64,000 nucleotides of DNA from Trichaptum fuscoviolaceum (taxonomy: Eukaryota; Basidiomycota; Agaricomycetes; Hymenochaetales; Trichaptaceae). Positions 46,828-57,670 of this stretch are shown one piece after another. Position numbers and translations under genes: made by a program. Within the stretch, counting starts at the first letter, position 1, and each line of letters starts with the position of its first letter. The notes beneath the pieces are model-generated. The model was not told where the DNA came from. It worked only from the letters and a program-made list of their open reading frames with translations, and made no database searches. The stretch spans positions 1,764,770 through 1,828,769 of the forward strand of contig CAJSYZ010000010.1 in assembly GCA_910574455.1 (NCBI GenBank), read 5' to 3'.

Positions 46828-48205
46828 TTAGAGCTTGTCATAGTAAGCGTCCAGAGAAGGAATCTCAGGCTTGAGACCCTTGCGCGTCCGAATTTCCCTG
46901 ACTATTTCCTCGAGCTTGCCGCCCTTGTCAAGTGGTGATCCAGCCATGACGTCCCAGTGGTCGAATACAGCTTGCGGGAATGCTTGGCCGCCTGTTTGCT
47001 GGCGAAGATCAGCATTGAAACCAAAAGATTCGCTGACGGGTAGATACGCCTTGACGGTAAACATCGGGGTTCCGACACGCTGTTCCTGGGAGAAGACAAC
47101 CCCGCGACGCCTGTTGAGCACGGAGAAGATACCACCGATCGCGCTCTCGGGGCACTGGATCTCGACGAGGTAAACCGGCTCCTGGAGACCAGGTGTCGCG
47201 AGCAAGCAAGCGGCATAGCAGACCCGTCGAGTCGTTGGGATAACCTGTCCACCGCTACGATGGATGGCATCGCCATGGAGCGTCACGTCGAGTATGTTGA
47301 AGCGCACGCCGCGCATGTTCTCCTCCGCACATACACCCTCCTTCGTCGCCCACTGGAAACCAGCGACGCACGAGTCCTTGATTTCGTGGAGGTACTGCAC
47401 ACCTTTCGTGACGTCGACGAGCAGATTGGGGCCAGTTGTGTCCGGACCGAAACACCAGATCTTACGCGCGTCGGACACATCCCAACCGAACTCATCTGCA
47501 AGAAGGCGCGCGCGCAGCTTGAAGTCGTCGCGAGGGTTCACTTTGCCATCCTCGATCGCCAGAGAGAGCTCTTCTGTCAATGGCTGTGCCTTCATGTACA
47601 GACGGTTGTGCTTGTTCTGTGACTTGGAGAGCGCGACGATCGAAGACTCGGCCTTCACGGTCTCGCGGTAACCGACGACAGGATCCGACTTCTTCAGCGG
47701 TATGCCGGCGTGGACCTCCTCGAGTTCCTTCAAGCAAATCTCGAGATGCAGCTCACCAGCACCAGCGACAATGTGCTCGCCGCTGACATCGGTCCAGGCC
47801 TGCACGCATGGATCGGACTTGGAGAGGCGCTTGAGGCCTTCGACGAGCTTCGGTAGATCCGCTGGATTCTTGACATCGACAGCGACCCGCACGACAGGAG
47901 AGACGGAGAACTTCATGACCTTCATGTTGTGCGCAGTCTCGCTCTGGGTAATCGTGCCGCTCTTGAGAAGGAATTGGTCGACACCCACGAGACCGACGAT
48001 GTTACCGGCCGGGCAATCTTCGATGGCCTCGACAGAGCGACCCATCATGAGCACAGTACGCTGCACAGTTTTGACGAAGAGATCTTCTTTGTTTCCCGGA
48101 ACGTAGTTTGGGCCCTGGATGCGGTACTTCGTATTGGTACGGACAGTCCCAGAGAACACACGACCGAAGGCGTAGAAGCGACCCTTATCAGACGTCGGCA
48201 CCATC
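46828..48205 (-). CDS. EFT: Elongation factor 2, C-terminal part (gene split by a transposon)
   Basis: This continuous frame encodes EF-2 domains II to V after the KMV / [11 protein letters not shown] junction. Visible blocks are [66 protein letters not shown] and [10 protein letters not shown]. The diphthamide loop [15 protein letters not shown] keeps its His. The C-terminal end is [14 protein letters not shown] ([15 protein letters not shown]), then AYYDKL. The coding sequence belonging to EF-2 runs from 48205 (start of the target duplication) to the stop at 46828. The matching N-terminal part lies at 62742-61524, on the far side of a 13.3 kb insertion. This half has no start of its own with a promoter. 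Confidence 0.95.
48198..48205. repeat. Target-site duplication, left copy (GCACCATC)
   Basis: GCACCATC here is repeated exactly at 61524-61531, the other junction of the insertion. In the uninterrupted EF-2 frame it occurs once, covering the Met-Val codons of SKMVPTSD. If the G at 61524 belongs to the element, the duplication is 7 bp instead. Confidence 0.85.
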
Positions 48206-48420
48206 CAGTCCTGCCAGCTACTTGAATGAATGAGATGCAGTAGATGCTGGATATATTGAGGGGCTTGAATGAATGAAACTGCAGTGGTTGCTGGCTGATA
48301 TAGGGGACTTTAATGAATGAGGGCTTGCTTTACTGCCGAACATTTATTGTTTCAGATGCAGCATTTACTGCTTCATGAAGGGTATGGTAAATCAGCCTTG
48401 CTGGGTTGTGATGCAGAGCT
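48206..48420. repeat. Left terminal inverted repeat region of the KDZ element
   Basis: After the end sequence, TTGAATGAATGA-type words occur three times (48222, 48264, 48309), suggesting a local expansion of about 80 bp. Then GCTTGCTTTACTGC (48323) and ACATTTATTGTTTCA match the right end in inverted order. Confidence 0.75.
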
Positions 48421-48792
48421 GGGATACAAATAATAGGGCAGCAGGAAATTATTATTTGGGGTATTATTCAGGCTGAATGGGGTTAAAAAGACTTGATTAC
48501 ATTATATATACTGTTTATCCGGCTTCTAATACACAGGATATCCCACTTGGGATCAGTTATTCTAATATATTGTCAGGGATGTTCGGGTACTCGGATACAC
48601 TGGCATGTACCGGTTTCAATCTGCTCTCCCTCAAAGCATCAAGGCCATAGTCTCACGGTATTGGAGAACTCCTAAGTCACGTCACTGCGGTCGTCGATGG
48701 CCATTGTTCAAATTTCGGACTCATTACAATTTCGGACTCATTACAAGACTTATAATTTGATCATTATTATAAACAGGTTATAAGTACATAAA

Positions 48793-51700
48793 TTAAGAAA
48801 GAAGAAGGTCAGTCGATGAAAGCGGGGGCTGAGACACAACATCCGAGTCTTTGACGTAGTTGACAACTCGCATGCGAAGTTTGTTCCGTTGAAGTCGAGG
48901 TTTCACTTTCTTGATAGTTGGTGCAAGTTCGAGATATTTAACTGGCCATGTCACTGGTCGTGCAAGGCCTGAGTCCCTGATTCCAGTCAACCAAATTGAC
49001 GCAAAATCCGACGCGAGGCGCTCGCGGATAGTTGCCTGTTTCTCCGCGTACCCTCTGAACCCCGAAGCAAGCACTGGTTCGCAGCCCGTCCTCAAACGCC
49101 CCTGCTCTCGCCACCACGCAGATTGATGGTCAAGCACTACGAGCGAGCGGCGCATCTCTTCGCGAAGAAGTAAAACTTCTTCCTCCCATCTTTCCGCGCG
49201 CGCAAGCGACTTCGCCCATTCAACCCGTAGTCCTGAAAAGATGTTATTGAAAGAATGTAGTCAAATAAGAAAGAGTACATACCATCTTCGAGTTCCTTCG
49301 CAGCAGCCTCATCAGAACCAGCCCCGTCCGTCTGCGGTATTGCCCTCCAAATCCACGACAACGTTCGCCTTCCTTCAGACTCAAGAGCGGTACCTTTTCT
49401 GCTTTGTTTCCCTTGAGATCTACCCTTCGCCGTTAGCTCTTGGCCTCGAATAGGAGGATGGATATCTTGAGGCAGAAGAGGCTTGAGATTTTGCTGCCAA
49501 CTTCCTTTCGGGTCCAAATTAACAAGAGCCTTCCGTGCGTCTCGATAGCGTTCGACATCTCGTTCTCGATAATGCACATGCTTGTCTAAGAGGGCTTGCA
49601 TGCGAGTGTTCGGTCGAGTTCCAGTCCCAGCTGTATGCAGCTTTTTGCTGTCGAAGAGCCGCGCACAAATACGAAGGCGCCTTCGAAGGGAAGCAATTGC
49701 CTCTCGACATTGTGGAAGGCGAAGGCGGCGCTCCTTTTCAACCAATGAAGCGAGTGCAGGGCTGTTCCTCAGAGTATCAGGCAACGAGGATGGAAGACAG
49801 AGGTCCATATCCACGGCCGACTCGATTTCGACGTCTTCGCCATCATATATCGCGAGGTCAGGGGCCGTACGGACAGGGCCAGAGGGCACGGTACCCAGTG
49901 TAGTCGATGTTTGGCGCGCTATCCTTTGCGCTCGTTTAGCAGCATTGCTCGCGCGCACAGCAGTCGCGCAGGGCATGTAAATTTGCTGTATCGCTCTCCA
50001 TAGAATAATTTTCCTGCGAACTTCCCGGTCCTTCTTGTCGATGTTAAGAGTGCGACTATTATTCTTCTTAGCTCGTGCATGCTTGTAGCTGTTTGCGAGA
50101 GCTCGTCTGTATCAGCAAAGTAAGTCAGTATGTATTAACAGTAGAAGGAAATATTAATACTGACTGTTGTTCTTCTATTTCTAACCCTGTCGCCAAGAAT
50201 TGCGTGGCTGACATTTGGTGCAGCGGAAGAACGCCTTTCTGTGTTTCCTCGTCTTCCTCTTTATTCAGTTCGCGCTTCACGTCAGCGAGGCTTGTCCCTG
50301 AAAGAAGTCGTCAGCTTAAATTGAGAGAAAAGAAGACGTCGGGGAACTGACCTTCAACCGGTTCTTCATATGGATTGCGAGACTTCTTCGGGTCGTCATT
50401 CCAGACTCGAATCATTTCCGTCCAGTCTTTGACATTCTCGTCCGAGAAGGTCTTCGTGAATTCAATGTGTTGTGCTCTGTGAAGACGGGCCTCTGCGATG
50501 GCTTCGTAAAGGCGACGTAGTATGGTAGTACCTAGTTTAAAATCGTGTCAGTATAGTAAATAGTAACAAATGTTGAAGCGCACCTAATCGCGCCAGAATC
50601 CTCCAATTCCAACCCGACCATTGACAATCAAGTGTGTCTCTACGAGCACCCGGTCCCATTTCCCGTGTAGATAGAGATGCCGGGTTCATGTAAGCCCACC
50701 CGCGCTCGATATTTTCACCATCCGTTCGTGCCATCCGTCGTCGGAGGTTGAGAGAGTAGATCGACTGGCATTTGATGCCGTGAGCCGAGATATGAAATTT
50801 GGGTATAACGAACTTGATGATGAATTTGTCAATCTTGCAGCGAAGCTCTTCAGGCAAGTCGGCAAGTCGCTTGAGAAGGTTGATATGCCATTGACACACA
50901 ATGTCATACGACACAGTGATAGAAGGCCCATCGTACCCACATAACGTGGACCAAAAGATGTAGTCCATGTTCGCGTATCTAGAATGCACCATTAACGAAC
51001 GTCCGTAGTGCGCACACAATATATGTTCACCTTTCGCCCTTCTGAAGGTCCCCCACCCCTAACTTCCTCATCATCATATGCCGACATTGGCATGCGCCCA
51101 CTCCGCTAGCATTATAAAGATCGCCGCCACGGGTGTTCGCGTGGTCGACTGCATGAAGTCCGGAATCACAATAATTCACCTAATGAAGTACAATTTTACA
51201 TTAATTGCTAAATCGTTAAACAAACACGTAATTTTAACTCACCTCCGTCTGATCTGTACAAGTCTTCAAATATTCCTGGTATCCATTTTCTTCGACGTAG
51301 TATGCTAAGCCACCCCCAAGAGCGGGGTCCGATTTGATTCCTCGATCCTTCGACTTCAGTCTGAAGTTAGCGTCTAACATTAGTACGAGCGTGTCGAGCC
51401 ATCTTTATCAAGTCAGAATGGAGTTAAATGCAGTTCAAGGAAAACTCACGATTTGTCTTTGATTTCTTCCCCGATTCCACCATCGCTCACACCAGATGGA
51501 CGCGGTGCAATTACAGGGTTCGGGCAGGCGGGGCATGCGATTGCGCAAGAGCCTGGTTTCGCGCTCGCAACACCATCAGGAGAAAGTCCGACCCCCGCTC
51601 GCTTTAATAACTTCAGATGACGCCAAAGGCGGCACACCCTCATAAATTCTTCGTAGCGTTTCTTAGGATGTAAGTTAGTATTTAGTGAGCTCTATAAGAA

Positions 51701-52881
51701 AGAATGTTACTTACCCGAGGTGGGTCGAAGTCCGTGTTATCCGTCAAATGAAGGAGCGACTGGTAAAAGTCGTATCCAGTAAGTTTGCCTTGCAGTGTAA
51801 GCTTGTGAAATAAATCGAGGCAATCGAAAGTGACGGCGGTCCTCGGCCTGTCGTGCGTCGCAGGAAACCATTGGATACGCATTAATTGAACCCAATGTTC
51901 GTGCGCCTTGCCCAACGACTTGCTGCATGAGCACCAGTGTACCTTAATACGATGCACTCCGTTAACAGAGATAACAACGAGCACGTAAGGTGTCGAGTCC
52001 TTGGCCGTCGAGGGGCATATCGATCCTCCGTGTCCAATGTTGAAGATAAGACCAAGCGCGTCTAAGTCTATCTTGTCCCAAAATCCTTTCCACGTCTGTT
52101 TAACAATGGTAAGAATGCAACTTCCGTTAGCGAACACAAATGACTTACATAGATGCGATGCAGGGGTTTGTCTGCATGTCCAATTCGCATGCAATCCCTA
52201 CATCGATACGCTGCGTCTAGACAATCGCCACATTTTAATGGCCGACCTTCATCTTCGCCAAACGCATCGCCGCAGTCCGCGCAGTATATCTGGTCCTTGA
52301 GTCCATCGATACGGAGCAATTCATCGAGTACAGAGTCTCGCAGAGGGACCCAGTCGAGGAGGGCTTTCGTCTTAACCAGTATTGTGAGTTAAAAGCAGAA
52401 GTAGACATGTAGAAATGCCAATGCTCACCTTAGATTCCTTCGCTGCCGCAAAAGAAGCAAGATCATGTTCTGTCGAGGGCTCATCATCTGATGAATAGCC
52501 AGAGCTCCCATCGCTCGCGTCTTCATGGATAGGGTGGCTGTCGTTTTCGGGGGCCAAATCTGGTGCGTCATCGTCTCCAAAATCATTATCGATGGTGTCA
52601 GTGTTGTCTTGCGTGCTCGCGAGCCAGGCCGCAAAATATTTGCTTTGAGCACCATCGGGTGCGTGAGTTTCGATAGACGGCGCTGAGACTTCAAATCCGT
52701 CATCCTCTATGGCGAACCTGGTTTTCTTCCTACTGCGAGCATTGACATCCGTGTGCACATTCCGTACAGTGGACTTGATCCATTCCGTCGTGATTATGTT
52801 GGATTCGTTCTCATCCTCGTCGTCTATGGTCTCCCGGGAGGTGGAAACAGTGGAGAACTTCGCAGCTTTGCGTCGTGGCAT
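48793..52881 (-). CDS. KDZ transposase with CxC2-type cysteine cluster
   Basis: The start is ATG at 52881 (MPRRKAAKFSTV). The acidic N-terminal exon ends at a GTGAGC donor near 52428. The CxC2 cysteine cluster follows (52300-52150): YCADCGDAF, KCGDCLDAAYRCRDCMRIGH, then PLHRIY. The next conserved block has GHGGSICPS and VNGVHRIKVHWCSC, and ends GYDFYQSLLHLTDN. The KDZ catalytic core includes a WLDTLVLMLDANFRLK-type Asp near 51400, VSYDIVCQWHINLL near 50910 (second Asp), PKFHISAHGIKCQ, and RTDGENIERGWAYMNP (Glu) with STREMGPGARRDTLD. Long helical C-terminal exons run 49976-48793. At least eight exons. The family moves DNA by a DDE-type mechanism. I see no unavoidable stop, though every splice was not verified. 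Confidence 0.88.
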
Positions 52882-54059
52882 GAGGCACCCGAGGCAGGTT
52901 TGTTGTGCTCGACTTTCCCATGACTAGAATACGATCAGCTTAACTTATATTCAAGTTGACAGAATGCAGATTTACATACCTAGAAGATCCGCGTCGAGGT
53001 CGTCAGCTATAGGTATTGAGGAAACATGTATGGCCAGAATCTGCCAAAGGGAGCGATTAACATTGCCATAGTGTCGAAGAAAAGAAGAGAAGCCAAACTA
53101 TTATTATCGCCCCGAGGCCCAAAAACCCAGCTTTGTCAGCTAGTTACTCGACTTGGTGCCAGTGTTTGATCCGATCACTGGCATTTGATTAGATTATCTA
53201 TATTCGTATCATGACGTCTAAGTTGAACTCTCAAGTTTGAATTCCCTCCCTCCTACTGTGATACTGTGTTAACATCGCACACGATAAACACGCAATGCGA
53301 TGTACCCATAGTGTTTCACACTAAATGCGTACGCATTTGGTTCCAAATCTCTACTATTCGCCATGACACTCAGGAGTGACTCTTCGACAGATTGACTGTC
53401 AAAGTAATCTTTATGGTATGTTATGGTCCGTATTCTCCAGTTCAACGATCTAATATCTGACTCTCGATTATCTTTCCAATTCTATAACACGCAGCACGCA
53501 CAAGCATCGATGCTCATTCCTTAGTGCCGAATATCTATCCTGATTTCGTGCATGTTCAACACATATTGAGAAACGATGACGACTAATACACTAACGGTAA
53601 GGCGATTTCAAAACCCCACAGTTCTAGTTCTGACATGTGTGTGATACTCTCTCTATAGTGATATTCAGATTGCCTTAGGTACACATCCGATGAAGACGTG
53701 AAAGGAGTGGCAATGCAATGAGTAGTAAGCTATCCGACCAGAATGAATTCTCCGAAACTACACCAACGAACTTCAGTATCGCTCCAACATGATCATGAAG
53801 ATAGGACATTAGGCTACCAATCACTGGGCCTTGATGAAACCTGCTTTGGCGGGCCTCACAATCCTTAGTATACCACCGGCATGACGTGAGTTCTGTTAGA
53901 GTCCTGGTTGATACTGTTAAAGTATGCCTTACTTCACAGATAGTGCCAAGCGAGTCAAAGATCAGTGACAGCAAGTTGACGCGAAGTAGCTTAGAGTGGG
54001 CAATACATTGGCAGCCTGAGACTATTGCGGACGATGCTCACTGCAGATGCTATGGTAAT

Positions 54060-54232
54060 ATATGATTCTCTTTGTATGTTCTATAAGCAATTCGACCCGC
54101 TTGATCTGGTGCGTTAGCCTTAAAGACAATACTGACTCGAGAGTTCAGATTCGATTCTCTTTATATGCCTATAAGCCTCTTTATCGTTGATTCGACCCGC
54201 TTGATCTGGTGCGTTATCCTTAAGCACATCAC
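54060..54232. repeat. Direct duplication of about 90-110 bp
   Basis: GATTCTCTTTGTATG near 54063 and GATTCTCTTTATATG near 54152 are each followed by a shared ATTCGACCCGCTTGATCTGG and GTGCGTTA(G/T)CCTTAA. The second copy has an extra CTCTTTATCGTTG. Confidence 0.65.
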
Positions 54233-54914
54233 TAACTTGATAACACAGATTCGTGCGGATAGGAATGCATATTGGTAAGTCAAGTTGAATCGTCGTATGT
54301 GTATCATACATACCGTTGATTCAGCATTTACGGTTCTAATAAAGCTCGCATTCAGGAAACAAGTTATGGAGTGCAGTGAAGTAAGATTCAAGTGATTTAA
54401 CGGAGGTACTCTGACTTCTTCTGAGCTCTATGGCGCAGAGACATACCTCTCAATGTGCATATGAACCGGAGACACGACCCTTATAAGTACATTTATGTAT
54501 TTCGAGGCCATCGAGCACGCAAAGGTTCACTTCATTCCAGGTTCGGTTTCAGTTCATTACCACTGCTGTTTCGACTCTGAAAATTGGAATACTCTACAGT
54601 CAAGAGAACAAAGTGCATGGTCTAACAAGACCTTTATATCTTAGCCTCAGTCTGGCGAGTAGCAATTAGCTTATATGCACTTTTGTAAACCCGTGAACCA
54701 GATGCGTGTCACGGGTAAGGGTATCCTTCATGTATTCAAGTGCTGCTTCCATAGCTGATGCTAATGACAGCGAAGAGGAAGAGGCAGTCGAGACTGTTCT
54801 CGAAAACATAGTGATGTAGCCAAGGCTACATAAGTTTCATGTTTTGGCTCTATGTACTAATTCTGATTGGACTCCAATAGCCTTGTTTCACCCCTGTCCG
54901 AACATAATTCAGAT

Positions 54915-55210
54915 GATTCTTCATGTAGAGATACACGGATTCAGAATCAGAGTCTGATGACGGCGAATTCGACTTAGATCGCACGTAGTCCTTGCTGGAT
55001 GGCATTGACAACTTGATTCTTCATGTAGAGATACACGATTCAGAATCAGAGTCTGATGACGGCGAATTCGATTTAGATCGCACGTAGTCCTTGCTGGATG
55101 GCATTGACAACTTGATTCTTCATGTAGAGATACACGATTCAGAATCAGAGTCTGATGACGGCGAATTCGATTTAGATCGCACGTAGTCCTTGCTTGATAT
55201 CATTGACGAC
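54915..55210. repeat. Three tandem copies of a 99-100 bp unit
   Basis: Copies begin at 54915, 55015 and 55114, each with GATTCTTCATGTAGAGATAC. They are nearly identical, so the amplification is recent. Within the unit a frame reads DSESESDDGEFDLDRT then stop, which looks like degraded acidic coding sequence. Confidence 0.85.
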
Positions 55211-55728
55211 TGAGAGCACGATGGCGGTAATAAACAGACAGATGCATAAATTTCAATTTTGGGCTCAGAATTCCAGACAAATTATCATATCAGCTTCTCC
55301 AGAAAACAGTGCATTATCATAAGTAAGAATACGCCAGAAAAGCAACAAAAAGAAGCCTAAATGTACTTATAATATAATTTTGAGGGTGGAGACCCTGCAA
55401 GTACACAGCACCAAGAAACTAGCGTCAGCCGCGTACATCTACATAGATTTCAATAGCAGCTTCAGCGCCAAAAGTTCAAGAAAACGCAAATCAAGTGCTC
55501 GCCGTAACAAATCGATCAAAAAATGAAGACACTCTACAAGAGAAATTGAGCGGGACAGGAAGACACGTCGTCCATTTCAATAGCCTCTCAGCAAAGAAGG
55601 TAGACTTCAAAGCATGTGTCCATGCTTGTCCACATCAAACTGAAGGTAGCGTATCCTAAGTGTCGCATGAAGACGTCAGAGTCACAATTGAAGGCAAATA
55701 AAGCACAAACTTACTTCGTTTAAACAGT

Positions 55729-57330
55729 TCAGGTGGATGGTCCAGCTTCGACACCGACTGTCTGGCTATCCTCCGCTTCGATGAAAGCCGCGAATGCGAT
55801 GTCGTATTTCTTGTCAGCGTAGTACACATCTGAAGAGTGCGCACTGAGTGATGACGTGACCGAGTTATTCGCGAAGATTGAAGAGTTTGCGGTGTCTTCA
55901 TCGCTATCCAGGAATACGACAGTAAGTGAGCTCGGTATACTGGTTGGCTCATTGGCGGACGTCGAGATGGCGGATGTCGTCGAGATAATAACAGTATCAG
56001 CTCTTGCCTCTTGATTGACCATAGTCCATCCGGTAGGCATGACGAGTCCATTTGAGTCACCGACAGATCCTGAGGAGGGCTCATTGGGGTTGACAGTTCC
56101 GTTGGGGAGGTCGGTGAGAGTTTCAGAAGTGGCGGGGGTAGGCGGCAATTGACCAGAAGGAGAATCCACGCGCGTCGAAGGCTGAGTTGATAGGGGCGGT
56201 TCGTCAAGGTTGCGTATGCCCGCGTCAATCCCCATAGGTTCAAAGATATACTCCCTAGTGTAGTATAGTTGTTAGTATTCGTATTTACTTTTCGGGTAAT
56301 AAACAGTACGTACACATGTCCTGATGGTTCAATGGCAAGTCGAACCCGTTGAACATTGCCATGTTCGACTGCTTCCGTATAAGCACAAACAGCCTCATGA
56401 AGCGTACCAAACTTCCGTGAGTAATTGTTCGGAATTCCTTGAACCAGTCTAGTCCTAAGGGTGCTAGAAGGACATTATATTTGTTAGTCGACTGCTGAAT
56501 GAATTTAAATGACGGACTTGCCTACTGGTCGTGTAACCGACATCACGTCCGATGAAGATAACATAATAACCTCGACGCGGCGACACCCCAGCGACTTCCG
56601 AAGCAGACACGGACAAGGATTGAGGGGAGCCCAATGAACCCAGACTACTCACGACTGCGGCAGGAGCTACTTGGTCGAAGAGTAAGTCGGGTGTTTTGTC
56701 ACCAGCCACTATGACCACAGCGCGGGCAAATGCAATGACAAAGACCAGAAAAATACGCAAGCCGAAGACTAAGCTGCGGACAAGCCATCCATCCTCGTTC
56801 GCACTCGTCTGAGTGGATTGATCTTCATAGATTCGTGGATTGTCTTCCGTAGTCGAAGGATGTTTCATTATGAGCTTAGTTATGACGGTCGTAAAGTGAG
56901 TGGAAGGAGGACAAGGAGAGCGGGACTCAACTCACAACGACCAGGCGTGTTGAATCGAACCATATTCAGCACGCAAAAAAAACTCCTGCCCCAGAACACG
57001 AAGGACAATAATGTCCGCGGGATAGAAGCTACTGCCATACCACTGATCGGTACGAAAACAAAAAATTATTGGAGCGGGGTATCCGGCGATTCTTGAAACA
57101 CGGGGGTGTCAGTCAGGTGGAGAATCGTTGCAAGAGTGACATACCAATTAAGCCATTGCTGAAGAAGAAAAGCTAGCGATGGCAATAAGCTGCCTACTGT
57201 TTGCATCCATGTTGAATAGGTAACTTGAACCTGAAGCGAGAAGTCATCAGTGATTATCAGAGATGCACACAAACAGACATCGTACCAAAATTTGTAGCTA
57301 CCTGCACGACTGGACAATCTACGACTACTC
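55729..57330 (-). CDS. Cargo protein with hydrophobic helices and a viroplasmin/RNase H1 N-terminal-like domain
   Basis: The exon 56868-56540 encodes a polar start, a hydrophobic helix (WLVRSLVFGLRIFLVFVIAF) and RRGYYVIFIGRDVGYTT. After an intron (about 56525-56465) comes RLVQGIPNNYSRKFGTLHEA, then VCAYTEAVEHGNVQ. Together these match the Cauli_VI/viroplasmin fold found at the N-terminus of RNase H1 (YYVV.VGR.PGI...A...V.G......KF....EA). The last exon (from about 56260) is Ser/Thr/Asp-rich and stops at 55729. Upstream exons near 57000 and 57230 add hydrophobic segments, but the true start is unresolved and one splice junction did not close in phase. The domain binds RNA-DNA or dsRNA in RNase H1; no nuclease domain is present here. 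It lies about 340 bp from the divergent cargo gene. Confidence 0.55.
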
Positions 57331-57670
57331 AATATTAGAATGGCTCATGTATAGATGAAAAGGGCAACATTACAGTCTGATTTAAATCCTTGACTTGCGA
57401 GATGTATAAAATTCGTCTAATTACATGTTCACTTAGTATCTTGCACCAGACTTTCAGCCTTGTGGACTCACTGTAATATATCAGCTTCGAATTGTCTTTC
57501 GCTTGCCAATAAGGCAGCGGCGGTGGGTTCTGACTTCGAAATGTAACTTGCTGCAATATAGAGGTGGCGGCGAAAGAAAAACTGAAGCGGATAGCCTGAG
57601 CATCGTCCGCGAATGCCGGACAGCTCTCAGAAAGGCAGAGCTTTCGACCTGAAGGAAATGAGGGAAAATC

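Larger units (their letters stand above)
52882..55728. other. Non-coding interior of the KDZ element
   Basis: No convincing gene in 2.8 kb. It contains two repeat sets (listed separately) and, near 54735-54815, a degenerate acidic reading frame (ADANDSEEEEAVETVLEN). That frame may be a relic of an earlier cargo exon. Confidence 0.4.

Noticed and set aside
46871..48225. Several long plus-strand ORFs
   Set aside because: Antisense shadows of the conserved EF-2 coding exon.
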